Positions 35,402 through 46,859 of a stretch of DNA of 64,000 nt are shown here, piece by piece. The notes under the pieces were generated by a model, which was not told where the DNA came from, ran no database searches, and saw only the letters and a program-made list of their open reading frames with translations. The position numbers and the translations under genes are program-made. Positions within the stretch are counted from its first letter, which is position 1, and the number at the start of each line of letters is the position of its first letter. The stretch is from Gentiana macrophylla (taxonomy: Eukaryota; Streptophyta; Magnoliopsida; Gentianales; Gentianaceae): the NCBI GenBank assembly GCA_026214975.1, contig JAOBSW010000979.1:1-64000 (forward strand), read 5' to 3'.

Positions 35402-35468
35402 ATGGCTCGTTCCGGCACATTGGCTATGATCGCTATCGTTCTCTTTTTGGTCGTCTCTTGCGGCAAAG
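35402..35468 (+). pseudogene. Orphan exon 1 of secreted cysteine-rich peptide gene (gene 1a)
   Basis: This is the signal-peptide exon: MARSGTLAMIAIVLFLVVSC with GK, followed by a G and an intact GTAAGT donor. A short polar start and a hydrophobic core of about 12 residues make a typical secretion signal. A TATA box (ctatatatatg, 35283-35293) precedes it. No exon 2 with cysteines follows before the next copy of exon 1. It is therefore either a dead partial duplicate or an alternative first exon that could splice to exon 2 at 38477, since the donor and phase match those of gene 1b exactly. Confidence 0.75.
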
Positions 35469-35549
35469 GTAAGTAGATTTTATTTATGTGTGTATATGTA
35501 TAGCTATGCTCAAGTATAATTACAGTTACACAAATGGCCATATTAAAAT

Positions 35550-35700
35550 ATGTAGCTTGACTCAAGTTGTAAATAACTTGAGAATGCCTAGGAGTTCACC
35601 GGTTCGATTCTCCTCTAAAACGTTATGTTGAAAGAGCTATTGGTCAGACTTTACTACCGAGTAACAGTCGGACCAGTGGGTTCATGAGGCTTTAATAATA
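35550..35700 (+). repeat. tRNA-derived SINE-like segment in intron (copy in 1a)
   Basis: Contains ggttcgattctc, a match to the RNA polymerase III B box, and ends with gttcatgaggctttaataata, as in plant Au-type SINEs. It was duplicated together with gene 1 exon 1; the second copy is at 37160-37310. Confidence 0.55.
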
Positions 35701-35744
35701 TAGATATAGCAGTTCAACGTGAGGATTCTATCAACATATGAATT

Positions 35745-36352
35745 TATTGATATCAAAACGATCATCTTCTCGCGGTGATCCTTTCTCTCTTGAGATGTCT
35801 GCGTTTTTTATCAACGGATTAGCTTAGAGATTCGAAAGCTCCTTCTCCCTTTTTTTCTCCAAACTTGCGCCCCCAGTATTTTTTTTTACGTAAAACAACA
35901 ACTAGGTTAATTTAGAATTAGTTTTCCTTTTATAATCCCAATTAAATATAATTATTCCTTATTAATTAAATCCGATTAATCCTTTTTCCTTTTCTTTTCC
36001 CTTTTTCTTTTAGTCCTTTTTAAAAAAAACCAAATATTTAGATTTTTCGTGAAAAGACAAGGATGCCCTTTTAGAAAAATCGGGATATTACATTCCTCCC
36101 CCCTTAAGAGGAGTTTCGTCCTCGAAACTAGATCGTACCTGGTAGATGAGGAAACTCTGGGAACTCGTTGAACATGTCCGCTTCCACTTCCCAAGTGGCT
36201 TCAGTCGGTGCATGATTGCTCCATTGCACTAACTCTAACGGGATCACTCGCCTCTTTATCATCTTTTCTTTCATATCCAAAATCTTTATCGGCTTCTCCA
36301 CATATGAAAGTTGGTGCATTCCGCTGGTTTCTCCGGCACTCTTTCTGTTCAT
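35745..36352 (-). mobile_element. Chromovirus (Ty3/gypsy) 3' fragment: chromodomain, polypurine tract and LTR
   Basis: On the minus strand 36352-36128 encodes VEKPIKILDMKEKMIK, IPLELVQWSNH and EATWEVEADM, the C-terminal chromodomain of Tekay/Del-type chromoviruses. The polypurine tract cttaaggggggaggaatg and the LTR start TGTAATATCCCG follow (minus strand from 36092). The LTR continues left to about 35745. It separates the two copies of gene 1 exon 1. The rest of pol is missing. Confidence 0.8.
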
Positions 36353-36389
36353 ACTTTCGTTGCTTGCTCCTGAACGGATGTGTTTGTCG

Positions 36390-36756
36390 GGGTATCCACG
36401 TTTTGGTGCCTAGTGTTGGTGGCCGGCTGCTTTTTTCTAGTATGTTGTAGTATATTTCTTTTTTCTTTTTTAGTCCGTATTGTATGTCGGGTAATAGATT
36501 GCTTTTAGAGGACCTATGTGGCCCTCATCCTTAGGAGAATGTTTTCTCTTTTGTCCAGCACCCTCTTTCCAATTTATTACCTGGCTTTGTGCTGTTGTAA
36601 CGTTTATAAGTCTGTGTTCGTTTTGTCCGGTTGTTTTCCGGCCTTCTCCGGCGGTGTCCGGCGTTGTGTTTATGCTTTACCGGCGGTGTCTGACGTTGTA
36701 ATTATGTTTTTACCGGCGTTTAATAAAATCTTTCGTTTCCGGGGAAAAAAAAAAAA
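36390..36756 (+). mobile_element. LINE 3' end (5'-truncated) with poly-A
   Basis: A T- and G-rich segment ends in taataaaatctttcgtttcc and a run of A (36745-36756), after which the gene 1 promoter begins. A terminal aataaa signal and A tail without terminal repeats fit a truncated plant L1 element. No ORF remains and no clear target duplication was found. Confidence 0.45.
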
Positions 36757-36893
36757 ACAAATCAGATTTATAATTTGCATTTGTCTCTTTGCGGCCGATC
36801 GACGATTGACTCCGTCTTCTAAATTATTTCCCATAATTATACAATGAAAGAACACCATGAAATTTGGAAAAGAAATTTATTTGCTTAGAGATC

Positions 36894-36904
36894 CTATATA
36901 TATG
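36894..36904 (+). promoter_or_regulatory. TATA box of gene 1b
   Basis: ctatatatatg about 115 bases before the start codon, placed like the TATA boxes of genes 1a, 2 and 3. The phrase tgcgttcaatattc follows and is shared with 1a; tgcgttca is shared with genes 2 and 3. Confidence 0.6.
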
Positions 36905-37011
36905 TGCGTTCAATATTCAAATTTTATTCAACTATAGCTATCATACGCTCATTCGAAACTTTACAAGGTCGGTCGTTCAGTCGATCTCTCTCATTCCTAT
37001 TTGATCCTATT

Positions 37012-38691
37012 ATGGCTCGTTCCGGCACATTGGCTATGATCGCTATCGTTCTCTTTTTGGTCGTCTCTTGCGGCAAAGGTAAGTAGATTTTATTTATGTG
37101 TGTATATGTATAGCTATGCTCAAGTATAATTACAGTTATACAAATGGCCATATTAAAATATGTAGCTTGACTCAAGTTGTAAATAACTTGAGAACGCCAG
37201 TGACTCACCTGGCTCGATTCTCCTCTAAAACGTCATGTTGAAAGAGCTATTTGTCAGACTTTACCACCGAGTAAGAGTCGGACCAGTGGGTTCATGAGGC
37301 TTTAATAATATAGATATAGCAGTTCAACGTGAGGATTAATTCTATCAACATAAGAACTTATGTATCTACGACCGCTGAAGTATGATGAAATTCACTTAGT
37401 GTTGACACGTTTTCGATGACTTAATTTTTGTATCGTTCGTTGCTGGTTATTATTTCTTTTGATATCAATTTTAGAGCGTTTTGTCGCTCTTGACTACATA
37501 TATTATTCGACGTGTGTTTTCCTTATGAAATTAGGGCGACTTAACACTTATTGAGTACATAATGAGAAATTAACTTTATTAATTTGTCTATCTTGGGGTA
37601 ATTATGTGTTATTAGATCAAGTTAGTTATTATGTTTAATTTGCGGTAATCTTTCTAGTGTAAACCGACTAACCAAATTGAACCAAACCGATTAATTGAAA
37701 ACCGAACCTAACCAAACTGTCTATGACATGATTGGTTTTGGTTTCATATTTTCAAACCGAAATATTTGGTTGGGTTATGAAAATACTTAAAACCGAACCA
37801 AACCGAACTGTGAACACCCCTAGTCACCGGTTCGATTCTCCTCTGATACGCAATCTTGAAAGAATTCTTGGTCAGGCCTTACCACTGAGTAAAAATCAGA
37901 CTCTGCAGGCACGACTCGGCTCCGGATTAGTCGGACAAATAGGTTCCGGAGGCTTTAAGGAAAAAAAAATTGTACTACTGCATTATCTTATAATAACCCT
38001 TTAATACATTCACTTATTGTTTTTAGGGGGAATGAGGGAGAATGACAGAAATATTTCATCAATTGCGTAGAATGACGGTCTTTTGAAACTTTTGCATAAA
38101 GGACAAACCTATTTATCCAATCAAATTCAATCGCTTAAATTCACCGCTTAAATTCACTAATTTTCAAAATTCATTGTCGAAAGTCACTGATTTTCGGGAT
38201 TCACTGTCGAAATTTTCACTGGGGAGATTCACTGATTTTCTGGATTCACTGTTTGTCCTTCTCGCTATAAAAATTATGCAATTGTCCTTCTCCCTAAAAA
38301 ATATGTAGCTGTCCTGTTACTTAAAAATATTTCAGATTTTGTACTTATTCCTAATTACCCATTTTTTTTATCTGAGGTTGTTTTAAATCCAAAGTATTGA
38401 CGAGTTGGGAAACTTCAGAAGACTCGTCAATACAAAGACAAGCCAAAATATATAACTTTACATTGCTAATTTGCAGTTGAAGGTTATGACAGTATTATAA
38501 ACACGGATGGACGTCGTCCTTCGAAGAAAAACCTAAAATCATTCAGGAATGAAGTGAAATTCGACATCTTGGAAGAGACGTCGGAAGATGAACCAAAATG
38601 CAAAATTTATTGTAAAGACAAGGATATTGATTTCTGTCTTTCACAGCGTTGCGGCGATTGCCAGACGACATATTGCAGTGAAGTTTACTAA
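37012..38691 (+). CDS. Gene 1b: secreted six-cysteine peptide precursor (knottin-like), two exons
   Basis: Exon 1 is 37012-37078 and exon 2 is 38477-38691, joined in phase 1 across a GTAAGT..TTGCAG intron of 1398 bp, giving 93 aa. Residues 1-22 are a signal peptide (MARSGTLAMIAIVLFLVVSC). Residues 23-63 are a charged propeptide-like region. The C-terminal part holds six cysteines spaced C-x3-C-x7-C-x4-C-x2-C-x4-C, with core RCGDC and the short tail SEVY. The intron position after the signal peptide is usual for plant cysteine-rich peptides. The spacing and the short tail after the last Cys resemble plant metallocarboxypeptidase-inhibitor knottins (C-x3-C-x5-C-x5-C-x2-C-x6-C), so a secreted protease-inhibitor or signalling role is possible. 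Function is unproven. It is clearly related to genes 2 and 3. Confidence 0.8.
37160..37310 (+). repeat. tRNA-derived SINE-like segment in intron (copy in 1b)
   Basis: Partner of 35550-35700. Its B-box-like ggctcgattctc has one change from the other copy. Confidence 0.55.
37655..37822. mobile_element. hAT-type MITE remnant in gene 1b intron
   Basis: The left end is tagtgtaaaccga and the right end is tgaacacccct followed by ta. The interior is rich in accgaaccaaaccg motifs in both orientations, the composition of small plant hAT elements. The terminal repeats are imperfect and no target duplication is certain. Confidence 0.5.
37823..37968 (+). mobile_element. SINE with A-tail in gene 1b intron
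   Basis: Contains ccggttcgattctcc (B box) and ggttccggaggctttaagg followed by a run of A. It is similar in layout to the SINE-like segments at 35550 and 37160 but clearly diverged, so it is an independent insertion of the same type. Confidence 0.55.
38030..38370. repeat. Intronic repeat shared with gene 2 intron
   Basis: A block with repeated attcactg units, then tgtttgtccttctcg, ttataaaaattatgca and tgtcctgttacttaaaaata, recurs at 51575-51790 in the gene 2 intron in the same orientation and close to exon 2. It is absent from the gene 3 intron. Confidence 0.7.
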
Positions 38692-39157
38692 AGATATATA
38701 GCTTTCAACAGCTTGCTATGCTATGGATCCCCGACCCTTCTTCTAATAAGAGTATAAAACGAATTAACATTCGGTAATACTATTGTCAAAACCGGATTGA
38801 TAAATGGGTCACATCATGTTATGTCATTCGTGGTGTTAATCTGTTTTTGACAATATCATTATCGATTCACAATTAATGCTAAGCTGTTGATCTTCATCTG
38901 ATTCTCATCCGTACGTCATTTGTAATTAGGGGACGAAAAAACTGCTGTTTATGTTCTGTTTGTTTTTCTTTGTACTTTTTGGAGGAAAGTCTTATTAATT
39001 CCTCTTGCTTGTTGTGTGCATCCCAGACATGTTTATTTCCTTTAGAATTGATTGTATCTGCCTATCTGGTACTATGTAACGTTATAACCTAATTATGTGA
39101 TAAAATCACCCTTTTTTCAGGTTCTTTTTCATATTATTAAATACGAGCCATACAAAT
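38692..39157. other. 3' flank of gene 1b, no further gene seen
   Basis: Downstream of the stop codon this holds T-rich sequence and a possible polyadenylation region. No coding sequence or recognised repeat was found before the copia LTR at 39158. Confidence 0.5.
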
Positions 39158-39673
39158 TGTTATGGCTGATGATATAACTTGGACGCACGAAATAAGCAGA
39201 TGCAATCAAACGTAAATAATCAAAGGAGATAATGTAAAACAAGAAGAAGAACAGATTTAACGTGAAACCCCTCTCAAAGTGAGAGAGATAAAAAACCACG
39301 GGCAGAAAAAGATATTTATTATTATGCACTAGGTTACAGATTTCACACACACAGATAATGAGACAACAACAGTATTTATAGGCACAAATCCCTAAACCCT
39401 AGCCGCAAGGAATCTTTGTGTCGATGCACCATAAATACCCCTACACGTGTCCTCCTTATAATGACATCGTATAGTCATCACATAACATAATTAATGAGAT
39501 GTGGGACCTCTCAGATTCCAAGACTCAGCAGACTTTCACCCTGGCCGATGAAGCCTCGTGAGACTCCACCCTACTGATGGACAGAATTGAATACACTTCT
39601 CAGCTGTCCATCACACAGCTGAGTCTTCAGATTGGTTCCACCAAAATGTAGAGTTTAAGTTACTTTGCTGACA
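39158..39673 (-). repeat. 3' LTR of copia #2
   Basis: On the minus strand it begins TGTCAGCAAAG directly after the polypurine tract aagtcaaggtggagatt and ends CCATAACA. It is 516 bp with TG..CA termini. A minus-strand TATA box ctataaatactg lies near 39373. Confidence 0.75.
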
Positions 39674-39833
39674 AATCTCCACCTTGACTTCAACTCTCCC
39701 TAGAGTCAAACAGATTGCATAACCAGATGTACTTGTACCAGATGCATTCGTCAATGCCAGATGTACTTGTACCAGACTATCTCCACAACATCCACTCCAC
39801 TGATCTGCCCTCAGTAGAGTTTCCAGAAACAAA

Positions 39834-42140
39834 TTATAAGCTCTCAATATTCAGTAAGTCCAGGCAAAGCTGGAACTTACTCTGCTGAACTGGTTTAGTG
39901 AACATATCAGCAGGATTCTCCTTTGTGCCAATCTTCTTCACCAAAACCCTCTTCTCATTCCTCAAGAAATGACACCTGACATCAATATGCTTGGTTCTCT
40001 CATGATGAACATGATCCTTGGCTAAACATATTGCACTTAGACTGTCACAATATATCTCAGCCTGATCCTGATGCAACCCCAAATCACTGACTAGCCCCTT
40101 CAACCAGATGCCCTCCTTAGCTGCTTCAGTAAGAGCCATGTATTCTGTTTTAGTAGTTGATAAGGCTACTGTAGCCTGGAGAGTAGCTTTCCAGCTGACC
40201 ACTGTATTTCCCAAAGTAAACACATAACCGGTCATTGATTTTGTAATCACAACATCACTGTGATAATCAAGATCACAAGAACTCGTGACTGTGCCAAGAT
40301 CACCTCCATAAATGAGACCAACATCACCGTTGTACTCTCTCGTGTATTCGAATATCCTTTAATGACTTTCTAGTGTTCCTTTCCGTGTTGAGCCATAAAC
40401 CCGCTGACAACACCGATCGCTCGAGCCGAGATCAGCCTAGTGCATACCATGGCATACATCGATCGCTAACCGCACTAGCATAGGGGAACTTTTGACATAT
40501 ACTCCTTCTCTTCAGCTTGATGTGAAGCATAAATGCAGACAAATGAACATTTGATGCCATAGGAGTATCTATTGGTTTTGCAGCAGACATCCCAAACTTG
40601 GCCAATATCTTTGGCACATAACCCTGCTGAGACAAAAACAATTTTTTTTGACTTATATCTCTCCAGATCTCCATCCCCAAGATTTTCTTGGCTGCACCCA
40701 AATCCTTCATTTCAAATTCAGCACTAAGAAGGTTCTTCAGATTTTGAACATCGACTTCCTTGCAAGCAAAGAATCAACATGTCATCCACATACAGAACAA
40801 GATAGATATATGATCCATCTTTCGCAGATCAGTAGTAAACACAATACCATAAGGACTTCTCACAGAACCTTGTCAAGTATAAAATCATCAAACCTTTTAT
40901 ACCACTGCCTTGGAGCTTACTTCAAACCATACAATGATTTCTTCAACTTGCAAACATAATTTTCTTTGCCGGGAACTTGAAAACCCTCAGGCTTTGTCAT
41001 GTATATCTCCTTATCCACCTCACCATGTAGAAAGTCTTCACATCTAATTGCTCAAGTTCTAGATCCTCTTTGTGCCACCATTGCTAGTAACACTCGATTG
41101 AAGTGTGTGTCGACCACTTTGGTGAAAATATTTCATCAAAGTCAACCCCTTCCTTTTGATGAATCCTCTTGCAACCAAACGTGCCTTATACTTGACCCTT
41201 TCGCTTTTAGTTATTCCTTCCTTTTCTTGAAAATCCATTTACAAGTCACAACTCCCTTGTCGTGAGGCTTTTGATCAATTCCCAAGTCCGATTCTTCAAT
41301 AATGACTCCATTTCATTTCACATGGTCGCATGCCACCGAGATGCTTCAGACATGTCATCGCTTCTGTAAGTAGTAGGTTCAAAGAACCTCTACCTCTTCT
41401 CGCAACTTGGAGTGCATATCGGCCAAATCATCATACCCATATCTCCTGGAGGTATCCCAACATTATATCTTCTAGGCTCTTTGGCGCCTAGACTCACTTG
41501 ATTAATGTTTGTATGACTTACCTCTTTGAGGTCTCTGAGGGGTGGCTTGGATCGGACTCGGTTCATTATCCAGATCAAGATAGTGTTGATTTGGATCCAC
41601 CGATTGTTGCATATCAAGAGACTCCACCCAAGCTCCACCGATTCTCAACACTATCGATTCAAGATCGGTTTTGATTCAATGAGACCTCCCTATCGATGAG
41701 TTAAGCATAGAATTTTCATCAAACACCACGTCCCTACCGAGGATTACTTCTAGACTCACGATGACCAAATTCTATATCCCTTCACTCTATCACCATACCC
41801 TACAAACACTCCCTTCTTGGCCCTAGGCTCCAACTTCCTTTTATTAACATGATAGTAAGTCAGATGCTTCCAAAACCCTTAGAATCGAGTAGTCAACAGC
41901 TTGCCCGACCACATCTCAAATGGTGTCTTGAGATTGATCCTCTGTGTGAGGACTCCTGTTGATTAAGTAGCAAGCTATTTTTACAAAATTTCGCCCAAAA
42001 TCTCCTTGATAAACCCAGCTTGAGAAAGCATACATCTTGCCCTCTCCAGTAGAGTTTGATTCATCCTTTCAGCTACACCATTATGCTGAGGTGTATTCCT
42101 TACAGTATGATATTTCAATGTTGAGTGAGGTTGCGTAGCA
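39834..42140 (-). pseudogene. copia #2 pol: integrase end, RT and RNase H (broken)
   Basis: Reading the minus strand from the right: NTPQHNGVAERMNQTLLERA (about 42100) is the integrase segment with the catalytic Glu region, followed by KTPFEMWSGK. RT pieces lie between 41300 and 40700 in several frames. GMEIWRDISQKKLFLSQQGY (40432-40710) is the RT end. An intact-looking RNase H stretch of 138 codons at 39834-40250 holds STTKTEYMAL, IYCDSLSAICLAKD and HIDVRCHFLR. Frameshifts and stops separate the other parts. Confidence 0.85.
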
Positions 42141-42468
42141 AGTTACTATGAAAAAAATAATGATACGGTGGCAATGCCTCAGACTTTATTGACCCTTTAT
42201 TTTTAGGCAAAAGGGAGGTGGTGTTCCTAAATTGCAAACATCAAACACCAACCCAGAAATTCGTTCCTTCCTATGTTTCTTCCAAATTTGTTCCTTCCTA
42301 TGTTTTCGATTACCTGTTAGCTTCATACATTCATTATTGTTCTTTTTGCCTTTAAATTCAATTCTCATCTTTCAAAACTGAAAGAACTTGCTCTTTTAGC
42401 ATCGAAACTGTCCATGAATGAAGCTGGTTTGCCCTTTAGACATGATAAATAATGCGTTGTTGATGCAG

Positions 42469-42555
42469 GAAAACAATAAATACAAGTTTGAGAGACTGGA
42501 CAAGGAGAGGAAAGAGGACTTCCTATGCATGCTAAAAGGGTTTATTGTTAATCAG
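42469..42555 (+). pseudogene. Isolated exon resembling the C-terminal region of a plant sorting nexin
   Basis: An 87-base open exon with flanking splice signals (gttgatgcag before, GTATTT after) encodes 29 residues including KFERLDKERKEDFLCMLKGF and IVNQ. The pattern E(L/R)xR(L/F)D(K/R)ER(K/R)xDFxxMLKGFxxNQ is remembered from the BAR-domain end of plant sorting nexins of the SNX2 type. No partner exons were recognised nearby, so it is probably a fragment left by a rearrangement or transposon capture. The assignment rests on memory of the family only. Confidence 0.4.
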
Positions 42556-44040
42556 GTATTTCTTTTTAATATCCTTATTTCTTTCTCAGTTTCTCTACTA
42601 AATACCTCTCGGTCTGTGGTCTAAGAAACACTATTTAGTCGTTCAATTTTTTTTCCCGTTTTTTTTTTTCCCTAATGGAAAGAGTGGCCAAACAGTCCAG
42701 ACTACATGTTGAAGCAATTCAACATTAAATTGATTGTATCCGGTAATGAAAAAGCACGCCAATATTCGTCAAAGGTTTATATTTGTAATCTCTTGTATTC
42801 TGAGAAACAATGGCTGATCCTGTAGATTTATCTGGTCGGCATGATTTTAAGGCAACCTATATTACCAGCTAGAAATACAGGGCTTAATGTGGATAATGAA
42901 ACAAATTAGATATGCTTTTATTTATAGTATTAGTCGTTGACCGTTTATTGTATTTCAGTTATGACCATGTTCTTTGCAACTTCAATTTCATGAATATCAA
43001 AACGGTAATGTTGCATAATCCCCTCAGATTTGGTAAGCCAGAAAAAGTGATAGACCTCCAAATTTCGACGCTCTTGTTTGAAATATTGTCTTATTGTTCA
43101 GATTGAAACGTGTGATGTGATTGTAGCAATATGATACGTTGCAAGCAACTTCTTAATCTAAAGTGTTGGAGAAAAACATGAATTCTGGACATTTTCTCCA
43201 TCTCCCATCTCCCATTCTCAGATTTTATTTTTCAGAATGGTGATTGACAGTCTGGTAAAATACTTTAATCGATTTTTTAAGATATTGTTCTTCAGTTATT
43301 CTTGACACTCAATAACATAAGTTTCACAATTTCCAGACTGAAGAGGTGATGGTGTTGAATGTTACTGGTGCCGGTGCCCGTGCCCAGATTGTTGATCACT
43401 CTTTGATCTTACCAAATGTTAAATAAATGGTCTATTTATTTACATAAATTCATATCTCAGTTGACTTTAAATTTATCTTAAAGTTGTGTTAAACTGAAAT
43501 ATTTTCTGATGAACAAGTTGTCACTTATTTTTTCAACATTGTACACTAACAGTTTTCTATATTGGTGACGTTTTATCTCCTATTTTACTTCAGAAGTTTT
43601 AGAATTTGCATTTTTCACGGTCTTTGCTTATGAAGGCTGTTTATGTTTTTTATGTTTGTTTCAATTTATTCATGCCTTTCGTTAATTGCCATTGTAATTT
43701 ACAGAACAAAGAATGAAGGTCGAATTTGAAAACGTGTTACTTTTGCATAAATTATGTAATGAACGAATTTGATAACATGTTACTTTTGCTGGTGAAATAA
43801 ACAAATTTCTTGAGAAGAAAGCAACAAAAATTCATACAGTTGATGCACCTGCTCTAGACATAAATTAAGGAGGAAATTGACCAACCAAAATCGTTGGCTA
43901 GATTGGATAGTTATGCAGTTCTAAAATGGCAATTAATCGTTGGGTAGATTGGTTAGATTTACATATAATTTCTAAATCCGATTATTAAAGGGGCCTTGCG
44001 TTGCAAGGCCGGAACCACGCTAATATTTATACAAGAATAA
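42556..44040. other. Intron-like/intergenic sequence without a recognised gene
   Basis: T-rich, intron-like composition. An acceptor-like ttccag at 43333-43338 precedes a short open stretch (actgaagaggtgatggtg..), which could be another exon of the same fragmentary gene but could not be assigned. Confidence 0.35.
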
Positions 44041-45113
44041 AAAAACAAAAGAGACAAAGAAAAGAGGCACAACAAGAAATACTTCAGATGATGAAGCTTG
44101 TGTGAGAGTGTTATATTATATATATATTTATAAGAAAACCAGTATTTTGTACATGTTTAAAAAAAAACAGCGGAAGTCTTAATTACATGATAGAACAAAA
44201 AAAAGGACAATTTTTAATATTGAAGTGCACGAGCATTAAGAAAATATGTCGCGTTCGTTTACAAGCATCGCTTTTGCCTGCCCGATGAAGTCAAGATCGC
44301 CCAAACACCATATGTACCCAGGGATTTCAATCGCACTTCACGAGAACTAGCCATGCTTGACCACTCCGCCGATCGTCATGGAAAAGAATCAATCTTTACC
44401 GTGCAAACCTCTTACACGACTCCAGCCAACCCTATCCATGACCCAGACCCACGCATCAACCATCGGCCATTGCTTTCCGGTTGTAGTATGAATGTTCGAG
44501 GAAAAGTCACCGCCCCACTCTTACAAGCCGAAGACTCTAGCCATCGTCGGTAAGATTTCGAGTCAAAAGACTTTGAGACCGGTGACCAGACGTTTTCCAA
44601 GAAAGAAGAACTCTAATCTCCCTAATTATCAGAGCCGCGACACTTTAGATGCACATGTCGAAACAGCAAAGATATCCGTCAATTCCAAGATCGTTTTTAT
44701 CATCACGAGAAAATTGTCTTTTAATTTCAAAACAATCAACGATTATTGTTTTTATGAAATCATTCGAAAACGACTTTCGAGTTTAAATCAATAATATTTA
44801 TAAATAAAATATTTGAAAATAATTAAACACACATTGATTTTTATCAAAAATAAAATTGAACTCACATTCACCGCATGTGCCCGAATGTATGCTCGATCAT
44901 CTCTTATGAATCCTCGCTAATTAAATTGTGGTTGGAATCATTAATCATCGTAACTTTCATATCCATTCTTTCATTTTCAATTTTCTTTTGCTCGTTTTCT
45001 TCCAACCACTTGAAATCGTCATTCACCGTCAAAACTTTTCGTACCACATTATTTTGTCATTGTTCTTCAAAATTGCATTGATAACTAGCAGGTCTATTTA
45101 CTGTAAACCCACC

Positions 45114-45150
<37 letters not shown>

Positions 45151-46859
45151 TAGGTGTATTTCCTGATTAATATTTACCATTGCCGGATAAAATCATTTTT
45201 CCCAACCACACACTATCTTTTCCTCAAAACCACCTCTTCAAAGCCCGGTCACCACATATCAACCCATAAAAGAGTGAAGAACAAGTGTAACATGTTTCGA
45301 CAACAAGAAATTAAGCTTGACCGGCAAGGCACCGAAAAGACCGACACCCCCAGATCGATTAATGGAAGTCATTAGCAGTGGTTGCTAAAAGGTGAGTAGC
45401 TTTGATTTTTTTCTTTTTTTTGCCGAATCGGGATCGTGGCCAAACAGTAAAGGTGCAAGTCAGAGAGATGTGATTAGAGGTGGCGACCATGGTGAAAATT
45501 TGTAGATCACAAAGTTGGTGGTAGTCTGGTAGATCAGTGATGAGTTTGGGTTTCCTTGATTGATGATAGTTAACTAGAGAATAGATTGGTTAAGAAGACT
45601 ACCCACCATTTACGTATTGATGATATGTGGAGCAAATCGAGTTTATGGAGAAAAGGGTTTTGTTTGCAAGAGAGGTTGTATTAATTTAGTTGGCAGTGAA
45701 AGAGGAAGTGCATAGGATCGATACAGTAAATATATACTTAGGTTGCCAACTCTATAGAAGATAAAGAATATGAAGTAATATGTTATGCATTTGAAATCGA
45801 GATTGCAATTAAGAGATATAAAAACATTCATATTAATTTCTAAACTGATGGGTAGCAACTAATTGAATGATTATTATAGAGAAGACTTATTGATTATTTT
45901 GGTAACCGATGAAACTGATATGTTAAGAAACAAACTTAAATGATATTGATTTTTTTTTTTTTTAATAAGCAGAGCTCTTTTCTTCTTAACAAAAATTAAT
46001 GAACTTAGTTATAAACCAACTTTTACAATCTATTCTATAATAATAATAATAATGTGATATCAATAATAAGTTGTGTTTTTAATGTGTGATTGATCGCAAT
46101 TACAAATAATAAATAAATTATGAACCGAAATGTTTTTTTTGACAACTATACTCTTCTCGGTTTATTTCATGAAAATTTGGGTGTTACACTTTTCTTACCC
46201 ACTGCCATATGTGTCACGAAACCTGATAACGAGAATTGGGAATTTTTGTCCGTTTCACACTTCCCAACTCCACTATGTTCTTTGTCGATTTTGTCCGCAA
46301 TTCTGTAACCACCTCATCATTCTCCACAACCCTCCCCCTGCGTCAGTTTCAACCACAACTCCACCAGATGGGTTTGGCCCCATATCAAGATCACTCACAT
46401 CCATATAAAATTCCCTGTTATCAATTTCCGGAAAAATATGCTCAAAAAATTTCACATGTAGTGCCTAGGGTATTGCATATAAGCATTGGGGTGTTGAAAT
46501 CGAGAACTCGGAGGACTCTCCAACTCATTGTTGTATGGTGTTGTGTAAGTGTTGAACTAATAATTTCGTTGTGCTCCAAAACCCATACCACCAAAATTAA
46601 AGCCTCTAAATGATAGGGGGAAATAGCTTTCTTGGCCATAAGGATCCATACACTGCGATTCATGGAAAACACCAAGAACACAATCAATGTATCTTGTCAC
46701 CACCACTACCGCAGTACGTAGGTGGTGTGACTCTTCAACAAAAAAAAGAAAAAAGAAAAATGACCTTATCCTAAATACTCGAGTGACTTACTGATATCAA
46801 TCAATTCCCCGTCAATGGCTCTAGAAAACTTGATGGCCAAATTCTAGTAAACAACCATT
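44041..46859. other. Intergenic sequence with no supported gene
   Basis: Holds several short open stretches in conflicting frames (for example 44353-44553, 46236-46613 and its reverse strand) without recognisable domains, a 34-base poly-A run at 45115-45148, and AT-rich spacer. On the minus strand 46610-46440 a Tyr/Asn/Pro-rich stretch (NFGGMGFGAQRNY) may be decayed coding sequence of unknown origin. Confidence 0.4.

Larger units (their letters stand above)
35159..35742 (+). repeat. Duplicated promoter plus exon 1 of the peptide gene, copy 1a
   Basis: It is nearly identical to 36757-37347: both begin caaatcagatttataatttg and end near tctatcaacata. The unit includes the TATA box, 5' UTR, signal-peptide exon, splice donor and a SINE-like segment of the intron. 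Sequence to the right of it is an unrelated chromovirus LTR. Confidence 0.85.
36757..37347 (+). repeat. Duplicated promoter plus exon 1, copy 1b
   Basis: Partner of 35159-35742. It differs by small changes in the 5' region and intron, while the exon-1 coding bases are the same. Confidence 0.85.
39158..42150 (-). mobile_element. Ty1/copia element #2, truncated at its 5' side
   Basis: Minus-strand order is integrase part (about 42150-41650), reverse transcriptase, RNase H, polypurine tract and 3' LTR (39158-39673). The gag, protease and 5' LTR are missing; sequence of host or unknown type begins near 42150. The domain sequences differ from copia #1, so it is another family. Confidence 0.85.

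Noticed and set aside
35600..35625. ggttcgattctc as a tRNA gene T-loop
   Set aside because: No cloverleaf, acceptor stem or anticodon arm can be drawn around it. The downstream layout fits a SINE.
36208..36847. Several overlapping hydrophobic plus-strand frames as membrane protein genes
   Set aside because: They are antisense to the chromodomain fragment or lie within the T-rich LINE 3' end.
39611..39847. 78-codon minus frame downstream of copia #2 RNase H as a separate gene
   Set aside because: It spans the RNase H end, repeated tgtacttgtaccag units and the polypurine tract, so it is part of the element.
46236..46613. 125-codon plus-strand frame as a gene
   Set aside because: Competing frames on both strands, no domain, no promoter or splice context. 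Coding evidence is not sufficient.
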